Below are positions 22,415 to 35,900 of a DNA stretch of 64,000 bases, in pieces. Positions within the stretch are counted from its first letter, which is position 1. Each line of letters starts with the position of its first letter. Position numbers and translations under genes: made by a program. This stretch comes from Craspedostauros australis. Taxonomy: Eukaryota > Bacillariophyta > Bacillariophyceae > Mastogloiales > Achnanthaceae. Location of the stretch: the NCBI GenBank assembly GCA_026770025.1, contig JAMXDE010000006.1, positions 3,168,001-3,232,000 of the forward strand, read 5' to 3'. The notes beneath the pieces were generated by a model. That model was not told the DNA's origin and ran no database searches. It saw only the letters and a program-made list of their open reading frames with translations.

Positions 22415-23273
22415 TGATCATCTTATTGGGAATGGTTGGATCTTGTACAAGCATGTATTGTATTAGATTGTGAGCGTGATATGGTGCGACATTGCGTTCT
22501 ATTGCACGGTGAAGCGTGCATACGTAATTCGAAACAAGGAACAGCATCATCCTCTCAGCCATCTCAGCATTCCGTGCTGTGCCATCTTGATAGACATCTT
22601 CATGGAACGAAAAAGGGACAGGTGGACGGGCCGGTGCATTCCACAATGTCTCATGCAGAAGACTCGCGTCAAGAATATGCTAGCCTAGAACATGGAACAA
22701 CACTACATAGAATACAAGACACTTGCTCCGTCTGAAAGGCTCCGTCTGAAAGAGGGCTGGAATGAAGCGCATTGAATGGCTGACTAACTCACGGAAGCCA
22801 TTCATTGGCAAGAGAAGACGATACTGGCAAAGAGAACATCGCGATTCTTGAATGACAGCGACGGCAACGAGTATCATCCAAGATGATCGATGCTCTCGGA
22901 CAGGCAACTTTGCTCCGCGGTGGTTGACATAGTCGATGGATTATTCAACAAGCATGACACTGCGCACTTCATCTGTCAAGGTGCGCTCTTCTCCTGTGTA
23001 CGTGCGCGCCAGTTCCTTCTGCAACCCATGAGACAGGAGTTCAAACTGATCGTGGTGCGTACAAACTCCACTTCGTGGATTGCTCCAGGAACATTTGAGC
23101 AAACGTACGAGGGCATGTAATTTGCCTCACCATGCCGGGACGATTGCGATACTCTAGAGAGAACTGGTTGCGCTGTCTCTGACAAAACGGAACTAATTAA
23201 TGATGAATTGCAGGTACGCGGTTTTCGTTGCCAGTTTCTTTCTTTTTGTTTGGCTCGTTGGTTGCGTGCATGC
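22415..23273. other. Convergent intergenic region, Rab7 and pyruvate carboxylase
   Basis: Shared 3' flank of two convergent genes. No gene seen. Confidence 0.5.
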
Positions 23274-26200
23274 TTACTCGATCTCCACAAGCAGATCGTC
23301 ACCCTCAAGCTTGTCGCCCACGTTGACGACAACTCTCTTGACCTTTCCAGACATGGTGGCTGGGACGGAGGTCTCCATCTTCATGGCCGACAAGGTGGCG
23401 ACTGTGTCTCCCTCCTTGATCTCGTCACCGGCCTTGACCTTGACGCTGACGACGACACCGGGCATTGGACTTCCGACGGATCCTGGGCCACTGGCCTTCT
23501 CGCGGACGGCACCGTCCTTCTCGACACTGTTGTCAGTGACTGGCATGTACATCTGCTCACCGTTGACCTCGAAGATGACCACGCGTGTTCCGTCCTCGCG
23601 GACGTTCTGCATGGAAACGAGCTTGACGATAAGGGACTGTCCTCGTCCGACGTTGAGCTCGACCTCGTCGCCTTCCTTCATTGGGTTGAGGAAGATGTGA
23701 GTTGGCAGGCGGCTGACTTCTCCGTAGATGATCTCGTATGCCTTCCAGTCGGCGAAGACCTGTGGGTAGAGAGCGAAGGAGAGAAGGTCCTTCTCGGAGA
23801 TGTTGTTGCTGCCGTACGTCTTTTGCAGACTGGCGCGCTCCTTCTCGAAATCGTAGTCTGGGATGAAGGATCCAGGGCGTCCCTCGACTGGCTCCAATCC
23901 ACGTCCGGCAAGGACCTTGGAGCGAAGTGGCTCCGTGAATCCACCTGGTGGAATACCAATGTCTCCGCGGAGGAAGTTGACGACGGAGTCTGGGAATGCC
24001 AACGTCTCGGCCTGCTCCATGATGTCCTTGGCCTCCAGGTTCTGGGCGACCATGAACTGGGCCAGGTCACCGACGACCTTGGAGGATGGGGTGACCTTGG
24101 GGATATCGCCAAGCACCATGTTGGCCTCGGCATACTTGCGCTTGATCTCTGGCCACTTTTCGGTGAGTCCGAGCTGCTTGGACTGGAAGAGAAGGTTGGT
24201 GTACTGACCACCTGGGATCTCGTGCATGTAGACATCGGAAGATCCGCTGAGCTGACCGGATTCGAATGGACTGTAGAGAGATCGGACGTTCTCCCAGTAC
24301 TGCGCGGATGTGATAGAAGTGCGTCAACATATCCGTTTGTTGCCATGTGTATGCGTGTCGCATAGATCCGCGCCGCAGAGACACGCAAATTAATGGAAGG
24401 AAATGGTTGAAGATGAGAAGGAGCATTGTGTGAGATGTCATTATGTGCTGTACCATAAACGCAGCAAGCACAAACGTGATGAAAGCTAATGCAGAGGTAG
24501 CTGGAGTGTGGTCACAGCAAGCAGCAAACAGCCAGACCAACAAAACAAAACGGAGCATTGCCGCAGCACTTACGCTGTTCAAGGATCCGACGGACGCCAA
24601 GTCAAGGCCAGTGTCGAGGTCGGTTCCCTTCAAGTTGGCAACGATGGCACCGAGGGATGGCTGCGAAGTCATTCCGGACATGCCGTCCAGGGCGGCGTCG
24701 ACGATGTCGGCACCAGCGCGGGCGGCGGCGATCATGGAAGCAACTCCGGCACCGGCGGTGTCGTGGGTGTGGACGTGGATGGGGGTGTCAGGATGTTCCT
24801 CGCGCAGTGCGCTGACGAGCATGGTGGCGGCGGTTGGTGTGAGGAGGCCGGCCATGTCCTTGATGGCGAGGGAGTGGACTCCCATGCCGACGAGCTCGGA
24901 GGCGAGGTTGACGTAGTACTCGAGGTTGTACTTGCCCTTGGATGGGTCGGCGACATCACCGGTGTAAGACATGGTACCCTCGACGAAACCGCCGGCGTTT
25001 CCGGCAGCATCGACACCGAGCTTGAGGTTTTCGAGGTAGTTGAGGGAGTCGAAGACACGGAAGATGTCAACACCGGAGCTCTGTGCCTCCTTGCAGAATT
25101 TGTGGACGACGTTGTCGGCGTAGTTGGTGTATCCAACGGCGTTGGCACCGCGGAGGAGCATCTGGAATGGCACATCTGGGACATCTTCGCGCAGCTTCTC
25201 GAGGCGTGCCCATGGGCATTCGTGGAGGAATCGCATGGCGACATCGAAGGTGGCACCTCCCCACATCTCGAGGGAGAAAGCGTCGGCGAGGACTGTGTTG
25301 GTGGCACCGGCGATCTTGACGAGGTCCTTTGTTCGCATGCGCGTGGCAAGGAGCGACTGGTGGGCATCGCGCCAGGTGGTGTCGGTGACCATGACTCCCT
25401 TGTTGGCACGGACGGCCTTGGCGAGGCCTTCCGGTCCCTGCTCGAGGAGGATGTGGCGCATGCCGGCCTTCTTTCCGGCCTCGGTTGGCTTGGATGGGAT
25501 GGCTGGCACCTTGACTTCCTTGATCTTGGTGTTGAGCTTGGTGATGTCCGCACCGAGAGACTCCGGGTGTCCGTTGACAGCGAGGTTGGCGAGGTATCGC
25601 ACGAGGTTCTCGTTACGGTTGACGAGCTTTGGATCGGCCTGGAGCTCGTTGGCGAATCCCCAGAAGGAGGAGGAGGTCTGCTTGAGCTCTGGGTTTTCGT
25701 CGATGAAGGATGTGGTGACTGTTCCGGTCTTGAACTGTGGGTGGGCCATGACGTTGAGCAGGAATGGGATGTTGGTCTTGACACCGCGGATGCGGCACTC
25801 CTGGAGGACACGGTTCATGCGGGCGACGGTTTCTGGGAAGTTGGATCCGCGGGCTGTGTACTTGACGATCATGGAGTCGAAGTACGGCGTGATGGTCAAA
25901 CCAGAGTATCCGATACCGTCCATGCGGACACCGTTTCCGGCGGAGTGACGGTAGAGCGAGAGGGTACCAGTGTCTGGAGCGAAGTCGCGTTCTGGGTTCT
26001 CAGTGGTGACACGGCACTGGATGGCAACTCCACTGTTCGTTTCATGGAGAAGTTGTTGTCGGAAGCGACCATGGTGATTTTGGGACAAGTTGCGGTTTCC
26101 AATCATAATCATAATCAGAATGGCAATTTGTTCAATTGCATTGAATTGGATTCAGTCGGATTGGAGTGTATTGCATTGTATTGCACCAATTGCGTGTCAT

Positions 26201-28153
26201 GGTTTGATTTCATTGTATCGTTGCATTTCATTTCATAGCATCGGTTGTGTACGTGCGTGTCACCATGTGGTAATCGATTAAAATACATCATAGCGTTGAT
26301 TTGTGCAGTGCCATCGATTCATCAATTCGCGAGTGCCGAGCATCAAGTAGAAGATTGATGCGTCAATTGACGGAACACCAAGAGTCGGAATGATGGATTG
26401 TTGCGCCAGCGCATCAAATTAATGCCGTGCCGCGGATGCATTATTTTCGTCAATTGAGTCAAATCCATGGAACGGGATGGCATGTTCGTGAAAGCGAGAA
26501 TGAGTTGCGGTGTGAGATGGATGAATCAAGAACGAAAATAACGAAATCAATCAATTCAGTCGGAACCAACGATGGTGACGCGAATGACGAATATCGACCG
26601 ATGAAGACAAGACGGGTGTGACGTACCGTGGGGAGATGTTCTCCTGGATGAGACCAACCTCTTCGAGGGAGGCACCGGAGGCGATCTTGATCTGCGCTTG
26701 CACGAGATCGATGCCTGTGACTTCCTCCGTGACGGTATGCTCGACCTGGATACGTGGATTGACCTCGATGAAGTAGGGGCGCATTTCGGCATCGATGAGG
26801 AATTCCACCGTGCCGGCATTCTTGTACTTGGCGGCGGATGTGAGCTTCATGGCGTAGTCGTGGAGCTGGAAACGTAGCTCATCGGGAAGGGTCCAGGCTG
26901 GCGCCATCTCGATGACCTTCTGGTGACGACGCTGGACGGAGCAATCACGCTCCCACAGGTGGACGACGTTGCCCGTTCCGTCACCGAGGATCTGGACCTC
27001 GATGTGGCGTGGCTTGTCGACGAAACGTTCGACGAAGACAGCGCCATCACCGAAACTGGCGAGGGCCTCGGAGCTGGCGGATTCGTAGAGTGAGACGAGG
27101 TCCTCCATTCTGCGGACGACGCGCATTCCCTTTCCTCCTCCACCCATGGCGGCCTGTGTATATGTTTGCCAATGTGTTTGTGTTTGTGAATATTCACATC
27201 ATCATTGTTGTTGTTATTGTTGTTGTCATTTGTAGGCATGCCGGTGTTGCCGATGCAATTGAGTGTTACAGTCATCAACGATGAATAATGCCGAGCGTCA
27301 AATCACCCAAATGCGACGCAGTTGCAGCGTTGCCGAGCGAGAAAGCACAATCAATGAAAACCGAATTGATGCATGACATGTGAGAGAGTGTGAGTAATAA
27401 TGAGTAAACAATGAGTGTATAATGAGTGTTCAATTGTGCAAGCACAAGTGCGCAAATACAAACACAGGAGCACCGTCGGAAGGAGTGACGTACCTTGAGG
27501 ATAACTGGAAGACCGATGCCCTCGACGAACTCGACGACTTCCTCCGCGGTCGCGAGGGATCCGTCGCTACCTGGGACGACCGGAACACCGGCCTCAATGG
27601 CAGCCGCACGGGCGCTGGTCTTGTCGGCAAATCGCTCGAGGTTCTCGACGGTGGGCCCGACGAAGACGATGCCAGCATCCTGACAGGCCTGCGCGAACTC
27701 CGATGACTCTGAGAGGAATCCGTATCCCGGATGGATGGCCTCGACGTCGGCATCCTTGGCGATTTGGATGATCTGCGGGATGTCCAGGTAGGCGGAGATG
27801 GGCGTGGCGCCCTCGTCCTTGTCGAGAAGGAAGGAGCGGTCGGCCACCCAGCGGTGCTGTCCGTAGCGATCCTCGTGGGAGTAGATGGCCACTGTCCCGG
27901 CGTTCATCTCTGTGGCCGCGCGCATGATGCGCACTGCAATTTCCGCGCGGTTGGCCGCCATGATTTTGGAGAAGACCGGCTTGGCGGAGAATGGATCGGC
28001 GGCCGCATCGGTGGTGGTGCCCGTCGTCTCGCTCTCAGTGGCCACGTTGAGGTGGGTCCTCATGGCAGCGCGGCCTGTGCGAGGAGCGAAGGCTCCCGCG
28101 GATGCCGCCAACAGCGCCCATAGCAGGGCGGACGATGATGCAACGACTCTCAT
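23274..28153 (-). CDS. PYC: Pyruvate carboxylase, plastid-targeted
   Basis: Four exons (28153-27494, 27153-26627, 26032-24574, 24299-23274) encode 1,223 residues; introns are 340, 594 and 274 bp. Pyruvate carboxylase makes oxaloacetate from pyruvate and bicarbonate with ATP and biotin. Domains in order: biotin carboxylase ([51 protein letters not shown]), carboxyltransferase ([51 protein letters not shown]), the allosteric linker, and a biotinyl domain with SAMKMET, whose lysine is about residue 1189. Exon joins restore conserved motifs (LK to AAMGGGG, SPR to [11 protein letters not shown] to YWENVRSLY). The leader (hydrophobic [15 protein letters not shown], then RTGRAAMR) is a signal peptide ending in the diatom ASAFAP-type motif, so import into the complex plastid is predicted. 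Confidence 0.95.
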
Positions 28154-29486
28154 CTTGCTTCTCACTCTGTTTCTGTCTGTTGCTCTGTTTGGATCCTCAG
28201 CGGATTGCTCCAATGATTGCTCCAATGATTGGATTACTGGATGAAAATAATGAATATAATGAGTGAATATAATGAGTGAATTGGGTGGATCAGTGAATGA
28301 GCAGATCAATAGATCGATGAGTGACGGTAATGTGAGGGGTGAAGACACCTGACTCCAATTTATGATCTGTGACGATGCCAAACTTCCGACCAAGATGCTG
28401 AGCTTCGTGCACTTGTATCCATGACGGGGCTCTCTGTTTTGCAGTTGTGCCTTGTCATAGTCATGCACAAAGATGCGCGGTTGCCGCCACCACGCGCATT
28501 GTTCTCGGGCGAACAACAAGGTGTCCGATCCTCGACCACCGTCCTTGCAACTGCACACCTCACATCAACACGACGGAGAGAGAATTCGCCAGCCAACAAA
28601 CCTCCTGAATTTTTGGATCCATCACCGTTGTTCTCACAGACAAGTTCGGCAGACAAAAACAGATGGATCCGGCGGTATCTTGCGATAGCGTCTGACCAAC
28701 CATCCGATTGGACACGCTGACGTCGATTTGGCATCACGAAACTGCACCTGATTCGGGAACAATGAGAATTTTGGTCGAGCCGGTCGATGAAAATGAAATT
28801 GTCGCATGTGACATCAGTGTGACATAAAATGGCTCGAAAGAGTCACACTGGCGCAAATGCGTGACGAATGGCAGAAACCGTCAAATGCGCGAAGATGAAG
28901 GGGGAAAATGATCTTGGAGGGAAAGAAGGTGATCCATCACCGCACGAGCACGAAAACGGGAACGAGGCACGAGCGTGGTGAGGAGTGTGGTGGGGGGAAC
29001 CAAGTGCCAAGAGAGCCAAACAGAGAAAGGGAAAGAGAGAGAGAGACAACATCGAAGTGGAAGGACACCGGATCAGACCCTCTTTGCTTTCCCTTGCTGT
29101 GTGTTGTGTCAACTGCATCATCGGATCGAAGAGAGACGTGAAGAAACATCAAGCAGCATCAAGCAAGGCCAGGCGCAGCGAAGAGCGACAGGAGGAAGTG
29201 AAGGAAGCCATTGCGGAGTGGAGAAAGTTGACACCAGGCCTGAGACATCGACCATCAGCTGTGTTACAACTACAACTACTCTGGCTGTGTTACAACAGTG
29301 CTATTCCCAGTGTCAGGAACAACATCGAGCCACATCTGTGAGGATTCATTGAGTTGCTCTCAGAGGCATTCAGAGGAATAGACATCCACAAACACCTCTG
29401 GAGTGCTCTACTCTACTCTCCTCAAATCTATTGCCACTACGACTACCACCACTGCAACTATTCTACAACCTATACAAACACCCACA
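28154..29486. promoter_or_regulatory. Divergent promoter region, PYC and DHHC gene
   Basis: 1.3 kb between two start codons facing apart, so it must hold the promoters and leaders of both. It contains short GAGTGAATATAAT repeats near 28250-28280 (PYC side) and CTCTACTCTACTC near 29405 (DHHC side). No gene is seen and no factor site can be named. Confidence 0.5.
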
Positions 29487-30607
29487 ATGACGAGCATCGT
29501 GAGGAGGGCCGCGGGGTATCTGTTCTCTAGCAGCTCTGTCAGCTCGGCCAAGGCTGGTGCAGCCGGGGAGACGACGCCGTTGGTGTCCAATGGCACCAGA
29601 TCGGCCAAGGCTGCATCCAACGGGGCCTTGGACGATGGGGGCGCTGCTCTCAGCATCATGGAGTCACAGCAGCAGCAGCAGCAGCAGGATGAGCAGATAG
29701 CATCGCAGGCGCAGCAGCCTGGACAGAGCTCCAATGGGAAGCAGCCGGCAAAGAAGCCAAAGAAGGAGGAGCCGGAGGAGGAAGAGGAAGAGGACAGCCT
29801 CGCCACGATGCTGGAAAAGGCGCACGAGGTGGTGCATCCCAAGCCAACCAATTCGCCAAGCGCCATGGAGTACTACTTCCAGAAACCGAGGAATGCCTTC
29901 GTGCAAAGGTACTACCGATTCACGGCGACGGCCATCACCCCCATCGTCGCGCTGCACAAGAAGCCGGGCACGGGAAACTCGGCCATCGTCACCACCGGCG
30001 TCACGGGCCTCCTGCGCAGATCGGGGGTCGTGGCATCGCACGGCACCGACACTTCCGGCGACTGGATCCTCGTCTCCGTCGGCGGCAGAACGGGATGGGC
30101 GCGCAAGAAGAACCCGGGCCAGAGCTTCTCGGGATTCACGCTCGCCAACCGATTCACCGCCACGGAAGGATGGATGGGCAACCACACCTTCCTCTGCAAG
30201 GGCAAGGTCATGCTCGGCAGCGACGCGCCCAGCCTCATCATCACCAACCTCCTCCTCGTCGTCGGCATCGCCCTCTTCCACTTGCAGATCCTGCCGCAGC
30301 TGCAGCATCTCCAGGACACCGTGGAGCTCGACCGTCTCTGGATACCCGTCAAGTACCAGTTCTGGCTCTCCATCGGTTTTGGCGCCGTCACCTTGCTCAT
30401 GCTATGGATCGCCGCCGTTATGGATCCCGGGATCTATCCCGCCGTCTCCTCGCCCATCAAGGCGCCCGTGCCTGACGATTGGATTCCATTGGGAGGCCCG
30501 CTGGGTTACCGATACTGCAGCACCTGCAACATTTTCCGTCCGCCGCGTTCCAAGCATTGCAATTCCTGCAACGTCTGTGTTTCCAAATTTGATCAGTAAG
30601 TGTGGCT

Positions 30608-30646
<39 letters not shown>

Positions 30647-31520
30647 TTGCGTGTTGTTTGTTGTTTGTTTGTTGGTTGATGAGAGCATGGACATGGACAT
30701 GGACATGATGAGTGCTCTGCTCTGTGTGGTTGCATCTGCTTCATTTTGTTCAGATTTTGGTTGGCGACACTTGGGGCCTCCAGCAGCATGTTCAACGCCA
30801 CTGGCATTCTTGATTTTCCATTTTCCTTTTCTCACACAGGCCGATTCCACCAAACGCTGACGCACCACAATCGCAACCACGCAATGCAACCGCAATGCTA
30901 CGCGTATGCGCAGTCACTGTCCGTGGGTCGGGAATTGCATCGGAGAACGTAACTACCGCTACTTCTTTGTCTTCCTCATCGCGGTCCTGGGACTCACCAC
31001 GTTGGTTACGCTGGCCTGCATCCGGATTGCCTACGAAACCTTCCTCATCACCGAGACGGCCAACCTCGACAAGGACATGGGCATCTTCAAGAACCTCGTT
31101 TCCACCGTCATGCAGGAAAAGATCGTCTTCCTCTTCGGCGGCTTCAACATGCTCTGCGCCTGGTCCCTCATGTCCCTGCTCGGATTCCACATGATGATCG
31201 TCTCCAGCGCCGAGACCACCAACGAACGCGTCCGCGGCGTCTACAGGCGCGGATCCTCTCACAACAACGTCGCCAACAGGGGATGCTGCAACAACTGGAT
31301 CCGCGCCTTCTGCCTTCCCGTCCCCGTCAGCCGGTTACCCACCGACATGTCACAATGCATCGAGTGCTCCTACCAGGAAGAGGACGGCTATCCGCCCGAG
31401 ACGGTCTGGACGGGCGACGCGCCCTACAATCCCATCCACAAATCCGCGGCGCCAGCCAGCCATGGCGGCGAAGCCAAGAAGCCCCTCGCCAAAGATGCCA
31501 AGCCGGCCGCCACAGTGTAG
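29487..31520 (+). CDS. DHHC-type protein S-acyltransferase
   Basis: Two exons, 29487-30595 and 30914-31520, give 571 residues. The enzyme transfers palmitate to cysteines of membrane proteins. A disordered N terminus (Gln and Glu runs) precedes a segment with two Trp-containing strands, then transmembrane helices (IITNLLLVVGIALF, IGFGAVTLLMLWIAAV), the DPG motif (MDPGIYP), and the Cys-rich domain YCSTCNIFRPPRSKHCNSC. The active-site DHHC (residues 369-372) is split by the intron: exon 1 ends in GATCA and exon 2 begins with T, giving DHHCPWVGNCIGERNYRYF. Two more helices follow (FFVFLIAVLGLTTLVTLAC, FGGFNMLCAWSLMSLLGF), then the TTxE motif (AETTNE) and a cytosolic tail. It probably acts in Golgi or plasma membrane. 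The 318-bp intron holds a 34-G run. Confidence 0.9.
30608..30641 (+). repeat. Poly-G run of 34 in the DHHC intron
   Basis: An uninterrupted run of 34 G, starting 12 bases after the 5' splice site on the coding strand. Confidence 0.9.
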
Positions 31521-32063
31521 TGCATTTGCGTTAGAATGCGATGCAATGGGATTGGTTGGGCTGCGCATCCGCAGTCACTGAGAAGCGCAACCAAATCAAC
31601 AGTGGACTATCGTCGAACAGCAATACGACTAGGCATGGCGTAATGTGTCTCGCACTCTGCACCGCGACTCAATTATGCAGAGGCAATGGCATGTCATGCC
31701 ATAGCATAACACAAGAACTGATAGAGTATTTCAAAGTATTCGACACTCCTCAAGTATTGCAACACTTCAGCAAAAATGATCATGGCGTAGCGCTACTGCT
31801 TTCTCTTCTTGCTCGTTCATTCATTCATTCATTCATTCATTCTCTCTCTATTCCATACTCCACGTAGGTATTGCGGCCTTTCGCTATTCATGCTCTTGGT
31901 ACATCGATTTGGTTTGACTCTGTTTTCTAGTCCATGCACAGACTTATCCAATGAGAGACGCTCCATTGAGCAGGTGACGACTGATCCTCTCTCTCCAGAG
32001 CATTTATCCCCTCACTCTTTCATCCATTCCGTGGTCTATCCGCTCATCCACTCATCCGTCCAT
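31521..32063. other. Convergent intergenic region
   Basis: 3' flanks of the DHHC gene and the possible membrane-protein gene. It contains a (CATT)n tract at 31817-31842 and no gene. Confidence 0.5.
31817..31842 (+). repeat. (CATT)n microsatellite
   Basis: About six CATT units. Confidence 0.9.
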
Positions 32064-32960
32064 CTATGTTTCCCATCGGACCATCTTCTTCGCGGTGCCC
32101 CTCGACCACCGCCTGCGCGTTTTGCCCAACACTGCGCACTCGTTCCGTCGTCGACCGCAGATCGATGCATGGCAGGATCCTGCCAGGAATCCGAGGATCG
32201 CCGCCAGCACCAGGCATAGCATGCACCCCGTCGTCAAACCATCTGCACCGACCACTGCTGTCTCGTTTTGTGTGGTATCAGCTGCTGCGACGGCGCTCTG
32301 TGACATGGATTCGGAGTACAGCAGCAATGGAAGGACGGTGCGCAGCAAACGCCGCCTCTTCATCATTCTCATGGTTGAATACGCGCCGTTCATGATACGC
32401 GAGGCCGCACAACTGATCCACACCATCTCGGGCCGTACTACTCGTGGTATGCTCCCGCCTTCATTTTCATCCTCGATAGTGCCATTCATTGGGGCCGCTG
32501 CGAAACGAACCGTATCATCATCCTTGTTACGCACATGCACTCCAATCGACCAAGCATCATACGATGCTTCATGCTCGTTGCTTTCCGCGGTCTCTGGCAG
32601 TCTTTGAGAACGTGCGGGAGGTAACATCGTCATCGTCGTTTTCGTCGTCTTCGTCGTCTTCGTTGTGGCCTCGTTGAGGTTGCAGCACAGTGCTTCCGCG
32701 CCCATACCTTCCAATACCTCTGCAGGTAATGATGGTGCCTGATTGGATAGCCAGCATTCTTCTACATGTTGTTGCTGCTGCTGCTGACCCCGGAGAAATC
32801 TCACGAGGATGCTGCCGCCGATCTGTGCCAATGTCTGGATGGTATCAGCGAAGCCAACAGCATGGAAGTTCTCCGTCGGATTGGTTGATATGATCATGCC
32901 AACGATTGTAGCCGCGATCATTAGGGAAAACGTAAGCAACACCATGGCCCAACGACTCAT
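32064..32960 (-). CDS. Possible two-span membrane protein, unknown
   Basis: An open frame of 298 residues that I do not recognise. It starts with a hydrophobic segment (MVLLTFSLMIAATIVGMIIS), either a signal anchor or transmembrane helix. A long polar stretch follows with a Gln run and a Thr/Lys repeat (TTKTTKTTKTT). Near the C terminus is a second hydrophobic segment (GCMLCLVLAAILGFLAGSC) before a basic tail (KTRRRWSRGTAKK). Having two such segments in one frame argues weakly for a real gene. There is no motif and no informative neighbour. Confidence 0.4.
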   Translation of the reverse strand: MSRWAMVLLTFSLMIAATIVGMIISTNPTENFHAVGFADTIQTLAQIGGSILVRFLRGQQQQQQHVEECWLSNQAPSLPAEVLEGMGAEALCCNLNEATTKTTKTTKTTMTMLPPARSQRLPETAESNEHEASYDAWSIGVHVRNKDDDTVRFAAAPMNGTIEDENEGGSIPRVVRPEMVWISCAASRIMNGAYSTMRMMKRRRLLRTVLPLLLYSESMSQSAVAAADTTQNETAVVGADGLTTGCMLCLVLAAILGFLAGSCHASICGRRRNECAVLGKTRRRWSRGTAKKMVRWET

Positions 32961-35900
32961 TATGCGAGGACTATGCTATTCTAGGGATACAGCAGAGCGT
33001 GTGCGACACAACGGATACAGAGTAATAGATGAAGGAATGACAGTGGGTAGAAAGAATCGTCAGCCATCACAAAGGGTCGGTACGAATGAGCAAGCGGAGT
33101 TTGCCAAGATGGGATCAAACACGTTCGTACAGCGCGTAGATCACTCAGGTCAACACAACACATCGTGGCACAGTGCTCCAGGATCGACTCGGAAGCGAGG
33201 CACCAGCAGCAGATCTGGCCCGCGCCCAGACATGCCCAACGGTGCTCTACTGCTTTCGCAAACTTTGTTGAGCGGAGTAGAGCAGAAAACAGAATGTGAT
33301 CGTGTGGTGGGCAGTGTATCACGTACTTCCAGAGACCAACTTCCACTCTGCTCGTATCTACACTTATGGTTCGTGACAAGTTTGCACCAAGCTAGATCAA
33401 GAGGAGGATTGTGTTGTTGACGATGATGGCGGATCTCTGTCACTTTGCAAACGGCGAAGAAGAAGGATGCGGCAAGGTGGACAGTGATGAGATTGTGGGA
33501 AGATGATGGTCGTCTCTGTTCGAACAGCACAAACAACGCGACACAAATGTTGTCGAATGAGGAAACCAAGTGAGGAAGAAGAAAAAAGGACAAAAACAAC
33601 GACGAAAAGATACCCAAAGGTGTCAACTGCCAGGTGGAAACAAAATCGCTTCAACAGGTTTAGTCGTTGCGGTCAATAAGTAGACACTTGGAAAGATAGG
33701 AAGAGGGATGCGTTAGAGTCGATGAGTCTCATTCCTGACAGGCGCTGTCCGTAAAAACACACGGACGATATGATAGTTGAGACGCGAGTGGTATCAATAT
33801 TCGATCCAATCGACTTCATTCTTCGCAAGTCCCTTTGGGGCAATACACGTGTCACACAACCGCGCTTGTGGGTGTGGCCACCTCAGTGCGAACACGATCC
33901 ACAAGCCGGAAGCGTTGGTCATCGAACACTTTTTCATACACCCCACTGTATTCCGCCAAAAGCGCCACCCATATGTACCATAGCCGGAAATAGCCCTTGC
34001 GACCATCTTGTTGAGGAGAATTGCTTCGCCTTCCCCTTTTTGATTTTATCATGGCACGAACAATTTTTGAAATGGTACCGAGTTCCTCAGCTCAATGCCG
34101 AAAGGAGATTGTTCTACTCGGAATGAATTTAAGCCGATCACACAAGTTTTTCAATCGCCAGCGAACAAATGGTTGCGCCGGTACAGAAGATCAATCGTGG
34201 TGTGTCGCGAATACACATACACTGGAGAACGTACCAATTTGTCACATATTGATGCAAAATTTGTTGGAGCGTCTCGATTGCCCAAGGCTATCCGGCTCTT
34301 CAACATGATTCTCCCAGTCACTTCTCGTGGGCATAAATCGCACTCGTACGAAGCGCTTGCTTCGCCCAATCTTGCACAGAGCAAATGTTGGATCAGTTCT
34401 GCTCACATTTTGATTTTGGACTTCACTGACGCAGTTTGATGGTCCAGCGTTTTTCGACAGTTTGAACGCAAATCCTTGTCCTATTTGATTCACAACAGGG
34501 GTCTGCCTGGTCTCTTCTCTACGTTGTCAAGCAAGAATCGCACACGTAGTGCTTTCGGGATGGCCGCTTGGCCTTCCGATGCGAGGTACAGACATGCGAC
34601 CTGCTCCACTCTGGATATTTGTGTTGCTCTTCAAGTACACTCGTACACGGCTCGTGTGTACGCAGAGCAATGCCTGTTCATGCTCCATTTTCTCCCACAT
34701 GTCAGGTCCAAGTTTCCTGAACAACACTTTGGATTTTGGCAGCAATTGGGGCGGGAGAACAAGGAGTCAAAACCACAGATGCTGTTGACTTCCCATGACC
34801 AACGATCGTGTTCATGCACACATGTAGGATTGGTCGTTCGGAATAGGTATTAGAGAATGGTGGAGTTGTCCTCTGTCCTCTACCACATGTGAATAGCGCA
34901 ATAAGGATTTGAAATACAATCGTGGCAAGGCACAATGCTAAGTTCTTGAGCAACCGACCTTGGGTACCAGAAGCCACTCGTTATGGGTGGCGTTCGTGTG
35001 GAGGTGGTACATGACTTGGCCGAGTCTCGGCTTGTTTCCACCACAGTACTGGTACCTCGTACTGTTGCATTGCGTTGCATCGCAGTTGGGGGCGGAGAGC
35101 GAGAGCGAGACGAAAGGTCGAAGGAGGCGCGGAGTGATCGCTGCTTCATTTATTCTGCCCGAACTCTATGGATGCTCAAAGTACCTGTGCAAGGTCACAG
35201 AACGGCCGCAAAAGCATTCGAGCGAAGCGGAAGGTCGAGAGTCTCCGGGTGTCGGGCGGGCCAAATTGTGCCGTTCCTAGTTGTCGTTCGTCGTGTTGCA
35301 TGTCAGGAACACACAGAAAAGTCACTCCAGGGAGGAAGCTTGATCGTGCTCTTCGACGTGGATGTGCGGTATTCGTGGACAACTCGCACCTTGGGGATGA
35401 GGAGGGGACAATCACATGAGCAGAGAGGCATGCTCTACACCTCATCATGTCCCAGCACAAACTACCGCATGATGCGAACACCACCACCCACGAAGACCAG
35501 CTGCTCATCATCTGTTCCTGATCGCGCTATTGCGAAGTCATCATCCCCAGCCCGCCACTTTTTGAATCCATTTGAGTCATGATCGTCGCGGACGCTCACC
35601 TTGGCATCGTGTCATCCAGCACCACGTCGCACGCACGCTTCTTGCGACGAGCGCGACTACGAGTCCGAGTGCTGGTATGTGATCCTATCATGTGCACAAT
35701 GGCGACCATTGATTCTGTCCCTCTACTATTTTATGGATATAGGTCGTACTCCGCTCTATTCGCAATCTGTTCTGACTCATGTGTAATATAACCTGCTATC
35801 GATGTTTGTGTTGATAAATGTTTCATTGCTGTAGTTTTATTTTGTGCGTGTGCGCGCGCGTTTGTGTCTGTGTTGGAAGTTAACTCCTGTCTGGAATACT

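Noticed and set aside
24508..26238. 576-codon open frame on the plus strand across pyruvate carboxylase
   Set aside because: Exact antisense of strongly conserved carboxyltransferase exons; its composition simply mirrors their codon use.
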